Notes under the pieces: model-generated
What the model was told of the DNA's origin: nothing
What the model saw: only the letters and a program-made list of their open reading frames with translations
Database searches by the model: none
From: an uncultured Spartobacteria bacterium
Lineage (GTDB): Bacteria > Verrucomicrobiota > Verrucomicrobiia > Chthoniobacterales > Chthoniobacteraceae
Direction: 5' to 3'
NCBI GenBank assembly: GCA_903933715.1
Contig: CAIZLD010000056.1
Span: 1-64,000, forward strand
Length of the DNA: 64,000 bases
Shown: one piece after another, positions 16,995-25,751 of the stretch
How positions within the stretch are numbered: the first letter of the stretch is position 1
Layout of the letters: the number at the start of each line of letters is the position of its first letter
Position numbers and translations under genes: made by a program

Positions 16995-17023
16995 TTTGTA
17001 TTTGCGACGCCGTCTCATGTCAA
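16995..17023 (-). promoter_or_regulatory. sigma70-type promoter for the PEP-CTERM-like gene
   Basis: Reading the minus strand, a perfect -35 TTGACA (17018-17023) lies 17 bp from TACAAA (16995-17000). The start codon is about 43 bp downstream of the -10. Confidence 0.6.
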
Positions 17024-17123
17024 CCTTTTCTGCGAAAAATTTAAGATTTTTTAAGGTTTTCCGGGAAACCCCGCCTTCTCGCTTCACAACCGTTCCTTTC
17101 GACGCCATCCTTGAAGCCTCGTT

Positions 17124-18353
17124 ATGAACGTCGAAGTGATCAATACCGGCACCGAAATCCTCCTTGGCAGCGTTCTGAACACGCATCTGGCGACCCTGGC
17201 CCGGGGGCTTTTCCCGCTGGGGTTGCGCATCGATTGCCAGGTCACCGTCCCGGATGGCGATGCGATCCGGGAAGCTCTTTATACTGCCCTGGGCCGGGCC
17301 GAACTGGTGATTGCCACCGGGGGGTTGGGACCGACCACCGACGATATCACGCGCGAGATCACCGCCGAGTTGCTGGAGCGGCCATTGCGGTTTCATGCCG
17401 AGATCATGGACGAAATCGCCGCCCGGTTCGCAGCGCGCGGCCTCGTCGTGACCGAACGGGTAAGCCGCCAGGCTCAAGTCCCCCAAGGAGCGACGGTTTT
17501 GCCCAATGAACATGGCACCGCTCCCGGCCTCTATTTGCGGTGTGAACGGGATGGCAGGGAGCGTCACCTTTTCCTGCTTCCCGGGCCACCACGCGAACTG
17601 AAGCCGATGTTCGAAAATTTTGTGCTCCCCATCGTGCAGCAGCTCGTCCCGCCGAGTGCGGTGGAATGCCGCGTTTACCATGCATTAAATATTGGAGAAT
17701 CCCAGGTGGAAGAGCGGGTCGGAAAGCAATTGCTCGCGATTCCCGGCCTGGAGCTTGGCTACTGTGCCCGGCCCGGCGAGGTGGATATCCGTTGTATTGG
17801 CACCAAAGCGGTATTGGCAGCCGCTGAGAAAATCATTCTTGAGGCATTGGGCCAAGAGATCGTCACTCGCGACGGGCTGCCGCTGGACCAAGCCGTCGTC
17901 GAGCGGCTCGCGCAACGCAAGGAAAGCCTGGCCACGGCTGAATCGTGCACCGGGGGTGCCATTGCCCACCGCGTCACCAATATTTCAGGCGCATCCGCCG
18001 TGTTCCTGGCCGGATACGTCACCTATTCCAATGAAGCCAAGGCGCGGGATCTGGGCGTCCCGCCGGATCTGATCGCCCAACACGGAGCGGTGAGCCTGGA
18101 GGTCGCCGCCGCCATGGCCGAAGGCGCTCTTCGCCGGGCGGGAACCGATTGGGCGCTCGCCACCACCGGGATCGCCGGTCCCACGGGCGGCACTCCGGAA
18201 AAACCGGTCGGCACCGTCTGCATTGCCCTGGCCCGGCGCGGCGGCCCGACCCAACTCCAGCGACACCGGTTTTTCCGTGATCGGGAAGTTTTTAAAGACC
18301 AAACCGCACGCACGGCGCTTGCGCTGCTCCTAAAGACCATCAATAATTCCTGA
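17124..18353 (+). CDS. cinA: CinA family protein (nicotinamide-nucleotide amidase type)
   Basis: A 409-aa two-domain protein. The N-terminal MoCF-like domain (about 1-170) starts N-T-G-T-E-I-L-L-G and contains T-G-G-L-G-P-T-T-D-D. The C-terminal CinA domain (about 250-405) has A-E-S-C-T-G-G and T-G-I-A-G-P-T-G-G, the active-site region of NMN deamidases. Family members recycle pyridine nucleotides, with ADP-ribose pyrophosphatase activity in the first domain. It lies 9 bp upstream of the manC-like gene on the same strand, so co-transcription is likely although the functions are unrelated. Confidence 0.93.
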   Translation: MNVEVINTGTEILLGSVLNTHLATLARGLFPLGLRIDCQVTVPDGDAIREALYTALGRAELVIATGGLGPTTDDITREITAELLERPLRFHAEIMDEIAARFAARGLVVTERVSRQAQVPQGATVLPNEHGTAPGLYLRCERDGRERHLFLLPGPPRELKPMFENFVLPIVQQLVPPSAVECRVYHALNIGESQVEERVGKQLLAIPGLELGYCARPGEVDIRCIGTKAVLAAAEKIILEALGQEIVTRDGLPLDQAVVERLAQRKESLATAESCTGGAIAHRVTNISGASAVFLAGYVTYSNEAKARDLGVPPDLIAQHGAVSLEVAAAMAEGALRRAGTDWALATTGIAGPTGGTPEKPVGTVCIALARRGGPTQLQRHRFFRDREVFKDQTARTALALLLKTINNS

Positions 18354-18362
18354 CCCTTTTTT

Positions 18363-19451
18363 ATGAGATACGCTCTGATTGTCGCCGGCGGTTCCGGCAC
18401 CCGCCTTTGGCCGATGAGCCGGGCCTGCCTGCCCAAACAGCTCATCCCGTTCATCCACGGCAAAAGCCTGCTCCAACTCGCCTTTGAACGGCTCGAAGGG
18501 TTGGTTCCCGCCGAAAACCGCTACATCTGCGCCAGCCAGGGCCATGCCGACCTCATCTGCAACGCCCTCCAACTGCCAAAGGAGCAATTCCTGGGGGAAC
18601 CGGTGGGCCGTGACACCCTTAATGCCGTTGGATACAGCGCCGCTGTCATTGCCCAACGCGATCCGGAGGCGGTGATCGCGGTTTTCACCGCCGACCACAT
18701 CATTGAACCGGTTGACCAGTTTTTAAAAATCGTCGAACAAGGATTCCAACTGGCCGAATCGCAGCCCAAAACCCTCGTCACATTCGGCATCGCGCCCACA
18801 GAAGCCGCCACCGGCTATGGCTATCTGCAATTGGGAAAACCGCTCAACGGCGAAGCCCGGGTTGTCGAAAACTTTAAGGAAAAACCGGCCCTGGAACTCG
18901 CGCGCGACTACTTCGCCGCCGGGATGCAGCGTTACCTCTGGAACAGCGGAATGTTCGTCTGGCGCGCCTCCACTTTGCTGGACTGCATCAACCGCTACGA
19001 ACCGGCCAACGCCGAGGGGATCCGCGCGATTGCGGAAGCCTGGGACACGCCCCGCCGCGACGGGGTTCTCCAGACGGTCTTTCCCTCGCTCAAGAAGGTC
19101 AGCGTCGATTTTGCGGTCATGGAACCGGCCTCGCGGGATGCGCGGGTGCAAGTCGCCGCCATCCCGATGCCACTCACCTGGCTGGATGTCGGTTCTTGGC
19201 CGATGTTTGGCGAAACCTGCCCGCGCGATGAAAAAGGCAACGCCATCGCCGCCAAGAGCTTGCTCCTGGAGACTGAGGGAACCCTCGCCGCATCCAGCGA
19301 TCCGCAGCATCTCATCACCACGATCGGCTGCCGCGACCTGATTATCATTCACACCCCCGACGCCACCCTCGTCTGCCACAAAGACCATGCCGAAAGTATC
19401 AAAGAGATGCACCGGCAGGTCGGCGAACTCTTTGGCCAGGAAAAAATTTAA
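18363..19451 (+). CDS. manC: mannose-1-phosphate guanylyltransferase
   Basis: A 362-aa nucleotidyltransferase making GDP-mannose from GTP and mannose 1-phosphate. The N-terminal signature is A-G-G-S-G-T-R-L-W-P-M-S-R (about 8-20), followed by L-P-K-Q; F-T-A-D-H-I-I is the metal/nucleotide loop near 104. The length corresponds to the monofunctional enzyme without the C-terminal cupin isomerase domain of bifunctional ManC. GDP-mannose feeds polysaccharide, glycoprotein or GDP-fucose synthesis; no glycan cluster surrounds it here. Confidence 0.92.
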   Translation: MRYALIVAGGSGTRLWPMSRACLPKQLIPFIHGKSLLQLAFERLEGLVPAENRYICASQGHADLICNALQLPKEQFLGEPVGRDTLNAVGYSAAVIAQRDPEAVIAVFTADHIIEPVDQFLKIVEQGFQLAESQPKTLVTFGIAPTEAATGYGYLQLGKPLNGEARVVENFKEKPALELARDYFAAGMQRYLWNSGMFVWRASTLLDCINRYEPANAEGIRAIAEAWDTPRRDGVLQTVFPSLKKVSVDFAVMEPASRDARVQVAAIPMPLTWLDVGSWPMFGETCPRDEKGNAIAAKSLLLETEGTLAASSDPQHLITTIGCRDLIIIHTPDATLVCHKDHAESIKEMHRQVGELFGQEKI

Positions 19452-19519
19452 ACTGGCGCACTCCTTTTTTTAAGAATCTCAGCTTGTGAACCGGCGACCC
19501 GTTCACTAAACACTCATCT

Positions 19520-20647
19520 ATGTTGGAACATAACTGGTTGATCTCCAAACGGCTCAAAGGACTGATGCTTCTCCTCTTGCTGACAGGCTTTGCCCAAATC
19601 TTGCAAGCTGCGGAAGAAAACGCCACCACCCCCATCAAAAACAGTCCCGATTCCACCACCGAACCGGTGGAAATAAAAACCTCCTCCCCGGCGAGCGATT
19701 TCCCCAGTTTTGCCGATGCCGTTTCCAAGGCGGAAACCTGGGTGATGGAATCGAGCCTGGCTCCCGAAGCCGTCAAAACCTTCCTTTCGAACCACCCCAA
19801 CGAGATCCAGTGGACCAAGGAACACCCGTTGCACCTCAATGCGTTTGCCCTCGTGCTGGCGATCCTTGTCCGAATGTGCTGCAGCGATACTCCCCAAATC
19901 CCCAAAGCGAGGATTCCGCAGGTTGCCCCCCAACCGGGCATGAGGAAAAAGAATCAACCCGCGGAACCCAAAAACCCCGCTGCTCCCGCCAAGCCCGCCG
20001 CACCGCCGGAGCCGGACAAAAACCCGTTTCACCGAGTGCTCGACGAAACGCTCAAATCGCCCGTCACCCCAGCCCGGGACACATTCATTGTGCAGACCTT
20101 TTTACGTTGGGCCGCGGCCGAACCCCGGCCTTCTTATCAATGGGCGCTGGGGATTGAAGATACCGCGATGGGCCGCCGCCTCTATACCGAAGGCCTTCTC
20201 GCCGAAGAAGCCAAGGATTCGCCCGCCGCATTTGACCTCGCGTTGAGCGTTCTGCCCCCCGAGCTACAAGACAACGTCATTGATGCGATCGTGCGCCAGT
20301 GGACTCGCAAAGCCCCTCAAACCGCGGCCGAAAAAATCGCCTCCCTTCCCTCGGGCACCCCGGTCTTGCAAACCGCCATCGCCGCATTGATCGAGACCTG
20401 GGCCGCCCTGGATCTCGAAGCGGCTCATCAATGGCTTGTGGCCCTTCCGATCAACCTGTTTCGGGATCTTGCCCTTTCGGTTTTCATCCAGCGCCTGATG
20501 CTCGAGTCGCCCGAATCGGCCGCCGCATGGGTGGAATCGATAGCAAATGACCAGGTCCGGCAGCAAGTGGCCGGGATGGTCGCGCGGAAATGGCAACTCT
20601 CCAACTCTGAAGCCGCCCAGGCTTGGGCCGAAAAAGCGGGGGTCTAA
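19520..20647 (+). CDS. secreted helical-repeat protein of unknown function
   Basis: A 375-aa protein with a signal peptide (hydrophobic 14-28), a second hydrophobic stretch at about 109-118, and a Pro/Ala-rich linker (about 140-172). The C-terminal 200 residues have degenerate helical repeats built on A-x-x-W and L-P (for example A-A-E-K-I-A-S-L-P-S-G, A-A-H-Q-W-L-V-A-L-P, S-A-A-A-W-V-E-S-I). Proteins with this Trp/Ala pattern are common in Verrucomicrobiota, but I know no assigned function. A TPR/HEAT-like scaffold outside the cytoplasm is an inference. Confidence 0.7.
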   Translation: MLEHNWLISKRLKGLMLLLLLTGFAQILQAAEENATTPIKNSPDSTTEPVEIKTSSPASDFPSFADAVSKAETWVMESSLAPEAVKTFLSNHPNEIQWTKEHPLHLNAFALVLAILVRMCCSDTPQIPKARIPQVAPQPGMRKKNQPAEPKNPAAPAKPAAPPEPDKNPFHRVLDETLKSPVTPARDTFIVQTFLRWAAAEPRPSYQWALGIEDTAMGRRLYTEGLLAEEAKDSPAAFDLALSVLPPELQDNVIDAIVRQWTRKAPQTAAEKIASLPSGTPVLQTAIAALIETWAALDLEAAHQWLVALPINLFRDLALSVFIQRLMLESPESAAAWVESIANDQVRQQVAGMVARKWQLSNSEAAQAWAEKAGV

Positions 20648-20667
20648 TCTGCTTTTTAGAGCTTAAT

Positions 20668-20685
20668 TTCTTGCACCGGAGGCAA
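20668..20685. repeat. inverted near-copy of the tRNA-Pro anticodon arm
   Basis: TTCTTGCACCGGAGGCAA is complementary to 20763-20780 inside the tRNA at 17 of 18 positions. A perfect 16-bp palindrome, AAGCGATATATCGCTT, follows at 20690-20705. Confidence 0.7.
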
Positions 20686-20734
20686 AAGTAAGCGATATAT
20701 CGCTTCCCCTGCGATCCGCAGGAAGGAAAAAAGT

Positions 20735-20811
20735 CGGGCTGTGGCTCAGCTTGGTAGAGCGCTTGCCTCGGGTGCAAGAAGTCGCAGGTTCGAATCCTGT
20801 CAGCCCGACCA
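20735..20811 (+). tRNA. tRNA-Pro (CGG)
   Basis: A 77-nt cloverleaf. The acceptor stem CGGGCTG pairs with CAGCCCG, followed by discriminator A and an encoded CCA. The D arm is GCTC/GAGC. The anticodon stem CTTGC/GCAAG encloses loop CTCGGGT, with anticodon CGG at 20769-20771. The T arm GCAGG-TTCGAAT-CCTGT has the standard TTCGAAT loop. It sits alone between two secreted-protein genes. Confidence 0.97.
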
Positions 20812-20924
20812 TTTTTCCCAATCGCCGGTAACCCAGACACCACTTGGGACCGCAACTCAAATCCCGCAGCAGTTTTCAGCTCCCTGCTTGCTTGCAGTGC
20901 CGAACGTGCTTAAAATTGCGTCTC

Positions 20925-21869
20925 GTGTTTAACCGTCGTTTTCTCCTCGCCGTTTTGCTTTGCGCAGCGGCATGCCTCCCGGTCCCTCCGACCGCATCGG
21001 CCGTTACAGAGGCGCAGAAAACGCCCGCCCCTTCCCGCTCGAAGGCATCCCCCTCTCCCAAAAAAAGCGTTTCTTCCCAATCCACCAAGAAAAAGAAGAA
21101 AAAAGCCAAGCCCAAACCGGCCACCAAAAAACGGGCGGCACCCACCTCGCAACCGGAACGCCGGGCCGAACCGCAGCCGGAGAAAAAACCGGATTCCGAG
21201 CCGGTCAAACGTCTGCCCCCCGGGTTTTCCACGCCCGCTCCCAAACCGGCCGGCCAAGGCAGCGCGATCGTGGTGGAAAAATCCGGCGCGGCCGAAGAAG
21301 AACCGGCTCCCACGCCCGAACCGGAGTCATCCCACTGGTGGTGGCCGTTTGGCCATTCCGAATACAAATATCTCACCCCGGCGGTCCGAAACGCGATTGA
21401 TGACGCCCACGTCACGCGGCATCGCTGGCGCTACATCGTGGTCCACAATTCCGGGACGCGGCAGGGCAACGCCAAGGCGTTCGATTACTACCACCGCAAG
21501 GTCCGTAAAATGCCCAATGGGCTGGCTTATCATTTTGTGATCGGCAACGGCACGTCGTCAGGCAATGGAAAGGTGGAGATCGGCCCCCGCTGGGCCCGGC
21601 AGATCAACGGCGGCCATGTCCACTCGGATTATCTGAACAGCATTGCGCTCGGCGTTTGTCTGGTGGGCGATTATAATCGTGACAAGCCGACACCCGAGCA
21701 GTTGGAAGCGTTGGACGAATTGATCCGTTACCTCCGGCACCGGGTCGGCAAAACCGATCACCAGCTTGCGATCGTGAAAGCACACCGCGACATCAACCCG
21801 CCCCAGTGGCCCACCGATTGCCCCGGCGACCGGTTCCCCTACCCGTGGCTCCATTCCCACTTCGACTAA
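20925..21869 (+). CDS. N-acetylmuramoyl-L-alanine amidase (Amidase_2/PGRP type)
   Basis: A 314-aa cell-wall hydrolase. I chose GTG 20925 because it gives a clean signal peptide (F-N-R-R then a hydrophobic core and A-S-A); the upstream ATG at 20844 would add 27 residues without one. Residues about 35-135 are a Lys/Pro/Ser-rich linker, possibly wall-associated. The catalytic domain has the zinc-ligand regions of Amidase_2: V-V-H-N-S-G-T, L-A-Y-H-F-V-I-G and the final K-A-H-R-D-I-N-P-P with P-T-D-C-P-G. It is expected to cleave the lactyl-Ala bond of peptidoglycan. Confidence 0.88.
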   Translation: MFNRRFLLAVLLCAAACLPVPPTASAVTEAQKTPAPSRSKASPSPKKSVSSQSTKKKKKKAKPKPATKKRAAPTSQPERRAEPQPEKKPDSEPVKRLPPGFSTPAPKPAGQGSAIVVEKSGAAEEEPAPTPEPESSHWWWPFGHSEYKYLTPAVRNAIDDAHVTRHRWRYIVVHNSGTRQGNAKAFDYYHRKVRKMPNGLAYHFVIGNGTSSGNGKVEIGPRWARQINGGHVHSDYLNSIALGVCLVGDYNRDKPTPEQLEALDELIRYLRHRVGKTDHQLAIVKAHRDINPPQWPTDCPGDRFPYPWLHSHFD

Positions 21870-21880
21870 AATAGGAGCTT

Positions 21881-22798
21881 ATGAATCTTCCAAGCCGTCC
21901 AAAAATCGGGATTACCGGGGCTTCCGGGTTCGTCGGATCGGCGGTCGTGCAGGCACTCAATGAGGCCGGTTATGCGTGTATCGCGTTTTCCCGTAATCCG
22001 CACCGCGCGGTAAAAGGCTGCGAGGAGACCCGCAAATTTATGCCGGGAGAACTCCCCAATGTGGACGGATTGGAAGCGGTGGTGCATCTCGCAGGCGAGT
22101 CGATTTTTGGGCTTCCAACGGCCGAAAAATTGCGGCGCATCATGGAAAGCCGCCGCGAAGGAACCCGCTCGCTGGTCGATGCATTGCTGGCAGCGGGCAG
22201 GAATGGCCCGAAATGCCTCGTCAGCGCCTCTGCAATCGGTTTCTACGGCTCCAGAGGGGAGGAACCGGTCGATGAAAACACCCCGGCCGGGAAAGGCTTT
22301 CTTTCCGAGGTCTCCCAAGTCTGGGAAACGGAAGCGATCCGGGCGGCATCGGGCGGGGTGCGGGTGGTCATTTTGCGCTTCGGGGTGGTGCTCGGCGAGA
22401 CCGGAGGGATGATGCAAAAGCTGCGCCCGCTCTTCCGGCTAGGGTTGGGAGCGGCGCTGGGCACGGGACGCCAATGGGTTTCCTGGGTGGACGTGCGGGA
22501 CGTGGCGCGCCTGACGCTCTTTGCGATTGAAAATCCGCAAGTTCGCGGCGTGCTCAACGCCTGTTCTCCGGTGCCGTTGCGCAACAGCGATTTCACCTGG
22601 GCGCTGGCCCGCCGCTTTCATCGCCGGGCAGTATTGACAGCCCCGGCCTGGGTGATTCGAACCATCTTCGGCCCGCTCTCCGGCGCGTTCCTCGACAGCC
22701 AGCGGGTTTTGCCCCATCGGGCGGAGGCGTTGGGTTTCCGATTTGAGCACCGGGGCGTCTGGGAGCCGGAAAACCCGCGCGACAAGGCGAGCCCATAA
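21881..22798 (+). CDS. TIGR01777 family SDR epimerase/dehydratase-like protein
   Basis: A 305-aa NAD(P)-binding Rossmann protein of the extended SDR group. The dinucleotide motif is G-I-T-G-A-S-G-F-V-G (about 10-19); V-H-L-A-G-E-S-I follows near 67, and S-A-S-A-I-G-F-Y-G-S provides the active-site serine and tyrosine. This is the YfcH/SulA-like group, whose substrate is unknown. It starts 11 bp after the amidase gene and ends about 30 bp before the shared terminator region with the ribosomal cluster. Confidence 0.9.
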   Translation: MNLPSRPKIGITGASGFVGSAVVQALNEAGYACIAFSRNPHRAVKGCEETRKFMPGELPNVDGLEAVVHLAGESIFGLPTAEKLRRIMESRREGTRSLVDALLAAGRNGPKCLVSASAIGFYGSRGEEPVDENTPAGKGFLSEVSQVWETEAIRAASGGVRVVILRFGVVLGETGGMMQKLRPLFRLGLGAALGTGRQWVSWVDVRDVARLTLFAIENPQVRGVLNACSPVPLRNSDFTWALARRFHRRAVLTAPAWVIRTIFGPLSGAFLDSQRVLPHRAEALGFRFEHRGVWEPENPRDKASP

Positions 22799-22829
22799 GT
22801 CCCATACCTCCCATAAGTCCCTGCGCAAC

Positions 22830-22858
22830 AAAAAGGCCGGAGGAAAATCCCCCGGCCT
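22830..22858 (-). terminator. terminator of the ribosomal protein cluster
   Basis: On the minus strand AGGCCGG/CCGGCCT forms a stem with an internal GGGA..TCC extension and is followed by five Ts. It lies 20 bp past the rpsD stop. It shows that transcription stops here without rpoA or rplQ. Confidence 0.82.
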
Positions 22859-22879
22859 CTTTGACAAATGATGCTGCGC

Positions 22880-23491
22880 TTACCGCGAGTAGAGTTCGAC
22901 GATGAGCTGTTCGTTGACGATCGGAGCGATCTCTTCCTTGGTCGGAATACGCGAGACGGTTCCGCTGAAGTTTGCCTTGTCCGCTTCGAGCCAATCCGGC
23001 ACGGGAGCGATCTGGGTGAGTTCGAGGAAACGGGCCGCGAGGCTCCGGGAAGCCGGCTTGTCTTTGACCGCGACTTTGTCGCCGGGACGGACGGTGAAGG
23101 AGGAGATGTTCACCTTCTTGCCGTTCACGGTGATGTGGCCGTGGGAGACAAACTGACGGGCCGCCGAACGGGAGTTGGCGAAGCCGAGCTTGTAAACGAC
23201 GTTGTCCAGACGGGTCTCCAGGAGCTGGAGAAGGATTTCGCCGGTGACGCCACGACGGGTCAACGCGATCTGGAAGTAGCGGCGGAACTGCCGTTCGAGA
23301 ACGCCGTATTGATAACGGAGTTTCTGCTTTTCGGCGAGGGCCAGGGCGTATTCAGATTGTTTGCGGCGCGATCCTTTGGGACCGTGCATGCCGGGACCGT
23401 AGTTCTTGCGCTCCATCGCCTTGGAGGGGCCAAAAATGGCGACTCCGAAACGGCGGCTGATTTTGGATTTAGGACCAGTATAACGAGCCAT
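22880..23491 (-). CDS. rpsD: 30S ribosomal protein S4
   Basis: A 203-aa primary 16S rRNA-binding protein. The N-terminus M-A-R-Y-T-G-P-K lacks the zinc cysteines found in some S4 proteins. The S4 RNA-binding domain is at about 90-150 (R-L-D-N-V-V-Y-K-L-G-F; V-S-H-G-H-I-T-V-N-G-K). In many bacteria S4 also represses the alpha operon. Here it is the last gene of the cluster; rpoA and rplQ, which usually follow, are absent and a terminator comes next. Confidence 0.97.
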   Translation of the reverse strand: MARYTGPKSKISRRFGVAIFGPSKAMERKNYGPGMHGPKGSRRKQSEYALALAEKQKLRYQYGVLERQFRRYFQIALTRRGVTGEILLQLLETRLDNVVYKLGFANSRSAARQFVSHGHITVNGKKVNISSFTVRPGDKVAVKDKPASRSLAARFLELTQIAPVPDWLEADKANFSGTVSRIPTKEEIAPIVNEQLIVELYSR

Positions 23492-23508
23492 AAAATAGGA
23501 TGTTCAGA

Positions 23509-24111
23509 TCAGACGCGGCGTTGTTTCGGCGGACGGCAGCCGTTGTGGGGAACCGGCGTCACGTCCCGGATCACTGTGATATCGAGGCCGATGGCTTGCA
23601 TGGCGCGCACGGCGGACTCACGTCCGGCTCCGGGCCCCTTGACTCGCACTTCGACTTCTTTAAGTCCATGCCCCATCGCCTGGCGGCAGGCGTCCTGGGC
23701 GACCATCTGGGCGGCATAAGCGGTGCTCTTGCGGGAACCGTGGAACCCGACTTTGCCTGCGCTCGACCAGCCGATCACCGCGCCGTTGAGGTCGGTAATG
23801 CTGACGATGGTGTTATTGAAGCTCGCCTGGACGTGCGCGATGCCGGTGTGCACGTTTTTGGCGCCTTTGGCTTTGATGATCTTGACCGGCTCGATCACGT
23901 TGGGATCAAGAGAGAAGACTTCCTCTTTCTTGACTTCGGGAGCGGCGGCTGCGGCTGCAGCGGCGGCTGTTTTCTTGGACGCCTTGGGCGCCTTCTTTTT
24001 TGCGGCCCCTTCTGGAGCCGGCGTTGCCGCCGGGGTTGCCGCTTCGGGAGCCACCGGAGCAGTCGCTTCAGGAGCGACAGGTGTCACGGGTGCATTGGTT
24101 TCTTCTGCCAT
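23509..24111 (-). CDS. rpsK: 30S ribosomal protein S11 with N-terminal extension
   Basis: A 200-aa protein, against about 129 aa for most S11. The conserved S11 body begins around residue 82 ([18 protein letters not shown]) and ends in the usual [11 protein letters not shown]. Residues 1-65 are low complexity: Pro/Ala/Glu-rich repeats (A-P-E-A) then a Lys/Ala stretch with a run of ten Ala. There is no internal Met to give a conventional start, so the extension is probably real. It sits between rpsM and rpsD. Confidence 0.95.
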   Translation of the reverse strand: MAEETNAPVTPVAPEATAPVAPEAATPAATPAPEGAAKKKAPKASKKTAAAAAAAAAPEVKKEEVFSLDPNVIEPVKIIKAKGAKNVHTGIAHVQASFNNTIVSITDLNGAVIGWSSAGKVGFHGSRKSTAYAAQMVAQDACRQAMGHGLKEVEVRVKGPGAGRESAVRAMQAIGLDITVIRDVTPVPHNGCRPPKQRRV

Positions 24112-24129
24112 AGTGTCTTGAGTAAAGTG

Positions 24130-24513
24130 TTATTTCTTGTCCTTCGCGCGCTGCACGCCGACGGTCTTGCGCGGGCCTTTGCGGGTGCGGGCGTTGGTGC
24201 CGGTGCGCTGGCCGCGAACGGGCAAACCACGGCGATGACGGATGCCGCGATAGCTGTTGATCGCCTGAAGGCGCTTGAGGTTGCTCTGGATATCCCGGCG
24301 CAGGTCGCCCTCGATCAAGAGGTTGTTGGCGGTGATGGCCTGGATGATCTGGTTGATTTGCTCAACCGAGAGATCCTTGGCGCGAATGTCGCCGTTGATG
24401 TTGGCTTGTTCGAGGATCTTCTTCGCCCAGGACGGCCCGATGCCGTAAATGTAGGGAAGGGAGGCCTCAATGCGTTTGTCGCCGGGAATTTCAACTCCGA
24501 GTAGTCGTGGCAT
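24130..24513 (-). CDS. rpsM: 30S ribosomal protein S13
   Basis: A 127-aa small-subunit head protein contacting the P-site tRNA and the central bridge. The N-terminus is [25 protein letters not shown] is the conserved C-terminal block, and the basic tail ends R-A-K-D-K-K. It lies in the alpha-type section, 42 bp after rpmJ. Confidence 0.97.
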   Translation of the reverse strand: MPRLLGVEIPGDKRIEASLPYIYGIGPSWAKKILEQANINGDIRAKDLSVEQINQIIQAITANNLLIEGDLRRDIQSNLKRLQAINSYRGIRHRRGLPVRGQRTGTNARTRKGPRKTVGVQRAKDKK

Positions 24514-24555
24514 AAATCTAAATGTTTCTAAATAACGTGGGGACGCTTGGGGCTC

Positions 24556-24669
24556 CTAGCCTTGGCGCTGCTTGTGCCGTGCGTTTTTGCACAGAACGCG
24601 AACGACGTTTTTGCGCTTCACGATCTTGCAGGACTCACACAGTCGTTTTACCGATGCTCTAACTTTCAT
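24556..24669 (-). CDS. rpmJ: 50S ribosomal protein L36 (zinc-binding form)
   Basis: A 37-aa protein, [15 protein letters not shown] and onward. C11, C14, C27 and H32 give the C-C-C-H zinc ribbon of the zinc-dependent form. It lies between infA and rpsM as in other bacteria. The 126-bp gap before it is the longest inside the ribosomal cluster and contains an 11-nt GC-rich hairpin (CCCTC/GAGGG) but no clear promoter. Confidence 0.95.
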   Translation of the reverse strand: MKVRASVKRLCESCKIVKRKNVVRVLCKNARHKQRQG

Positions 24670-24795
24670 ATTGCTGTTTTTGACTAAATTTTCACACCCT
24701 CGGAGGGCTTGTTTTCGGACCGCTTTTGGGGACAAAAAAACGCCCGGGTGGAATTACTTTTTGCCAACTCTTCCCCGGAGCGACTTTAAAATCTG

Positions 24796-25014
24796 TTACT
24801 TTTGCCTAAAGGTTATTCGCCCTTTGGACAAGTCGTAAGGGGACATTTCTACCAGAACTTTGTCGCCTGGCAAGATCCGAATGAAATGTAACCTCATTTT
24901 TCCTGAAATATGGGCCAAAATCCGATGGCCGTTGGGCAACTCGATACGAAACATGCTATTCGGGAGCAGGTCAACGACTTTTCCCTCTACTTCGATTGCG
25001 TTGTTCCGGGCCAT
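24796..25014 (-). CDS. infA: translation initiation factor IF-1
   Basis: A 72-aa OB-fold protein that occupies the A site during initiation. It starts [11 protein letters not shown] and ends in R-I-T-F-R-Q-K; the H-I-S-G-K-M-R block is conserved. Its first 28 bp overlap the 3' end of map in another frame, so it is probably translationally coupled. Confidence 0.97.
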   Translation of the reverse strand: MARNNAIEVEGKVVDLLPNSMFRIELPNGHRILAHISGKMRLHFIRILPGDKVLVEMSPYDLSKGRITFRQK

Positions 25015-25751
25015 GTCAGAATTTCGGGTTCCCCGTGCGTAATGAGCACGGTGTGTTCAAAGTGTGCCGATGGCTTACCGTCTGCGGTGACAACTGTCCA
25101 GCCATCTTCGAGAATCCGCACGCCGCACACTCCCATATTGACCATCGGCTCGATCGCCAGGGTCATGCCGGCCTTGAGCCGCGGCCCGGTGCGCGGATGT
25201 CCGAAATTGGGCACTTGCGGTTCTTCATGGAGTTTGCGCCCGACGCCGTGGCCGACAAATTCCCGAACCACGCTGAACCCGTGCGCGGTAACGGTTTGTT
25301 CGACGGCCGAACCGATATCGCCCAAGCGCCCGCCATCGACGGCAAAGGCAATGGCCCGCCGCAACGCTTCTTCGCTGACCTGCAAAAGCTTCTGCACCGC
25401 CGGGTCAACCGCCCCGACCGGCACGCTGGTCGCCGTGTCCCCCACCCAACCGCCTTTGATGACGCCAATGTCGAGCTTGACAATATCGCCGTATTGGATT
25501 TTACGCGAGCTTCCGATCCCGTGGACAACCTCGTCGTTAACGGAGACGCAAATATTTCCGGAAAAACCGCGATAGCCCAAGAACGCGCTGTGCCCGCCGG
25601 TTTCGGAGATGAATTGCGCGGCCGCTTGGTCAATTTCTTTGGTCGTGATGCCGGGACGAATAATGGCTGCGGTTTTTTGGAGCACCTCACCGGTGGCTCG
25701 ACCCGCAATCCGCATTTTTTCGATTTCCTTGGCGGTCTTGATGGGAATCAT
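24987..25751 (-). CDS. map: methionine aminopeptidase type I
   Basis: A 254-aa enzyme that removes the N-terminal Met from nascent proteins. Metal-binding residues are in [14 protein letters not shown] and G-H-G-V-G-R-K-L-H, with the Glu of L-A-I-E-P-M-V. I use ATG 25751 (M-I-P-I-K-T), which overlaps the adk stop by 4 bp; a longer reading at 25832 is only adk sequence in another frame. The order secY-adk-map-infA is conserved in many bacteria. Confidence 0.95.
   Translation of the reverse strand: MIPIKTAKEIEKMRIAGRATGEVLQKTAAIIRPGITTKEIDQAAAQFISETGGHSAFLGYRGFSGNICVSVNDEVVHGIGSSRKIQYGDIVKLDIGVIKGGWVGDTATSVPVGAVDPAVQKLLQVSEEALRRAIAFAVDGGRLGDIGSAVEQTVTAHGFSVVREFVGHGVGRKLHEEPQVPNFGHPRTGPRLKAGMTLAIEPMVNMGVCGVRILEDGWTVVTADGKPSAHFEHTVLITHGEPEILTWPGTTQSK

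Noticed and set aside
24670-24795. Internal promoter before rpmJ in the 126-bp gap
   Set aside because: No -35/-10 pair with acceptable spacing was found; only a weak hairpin.
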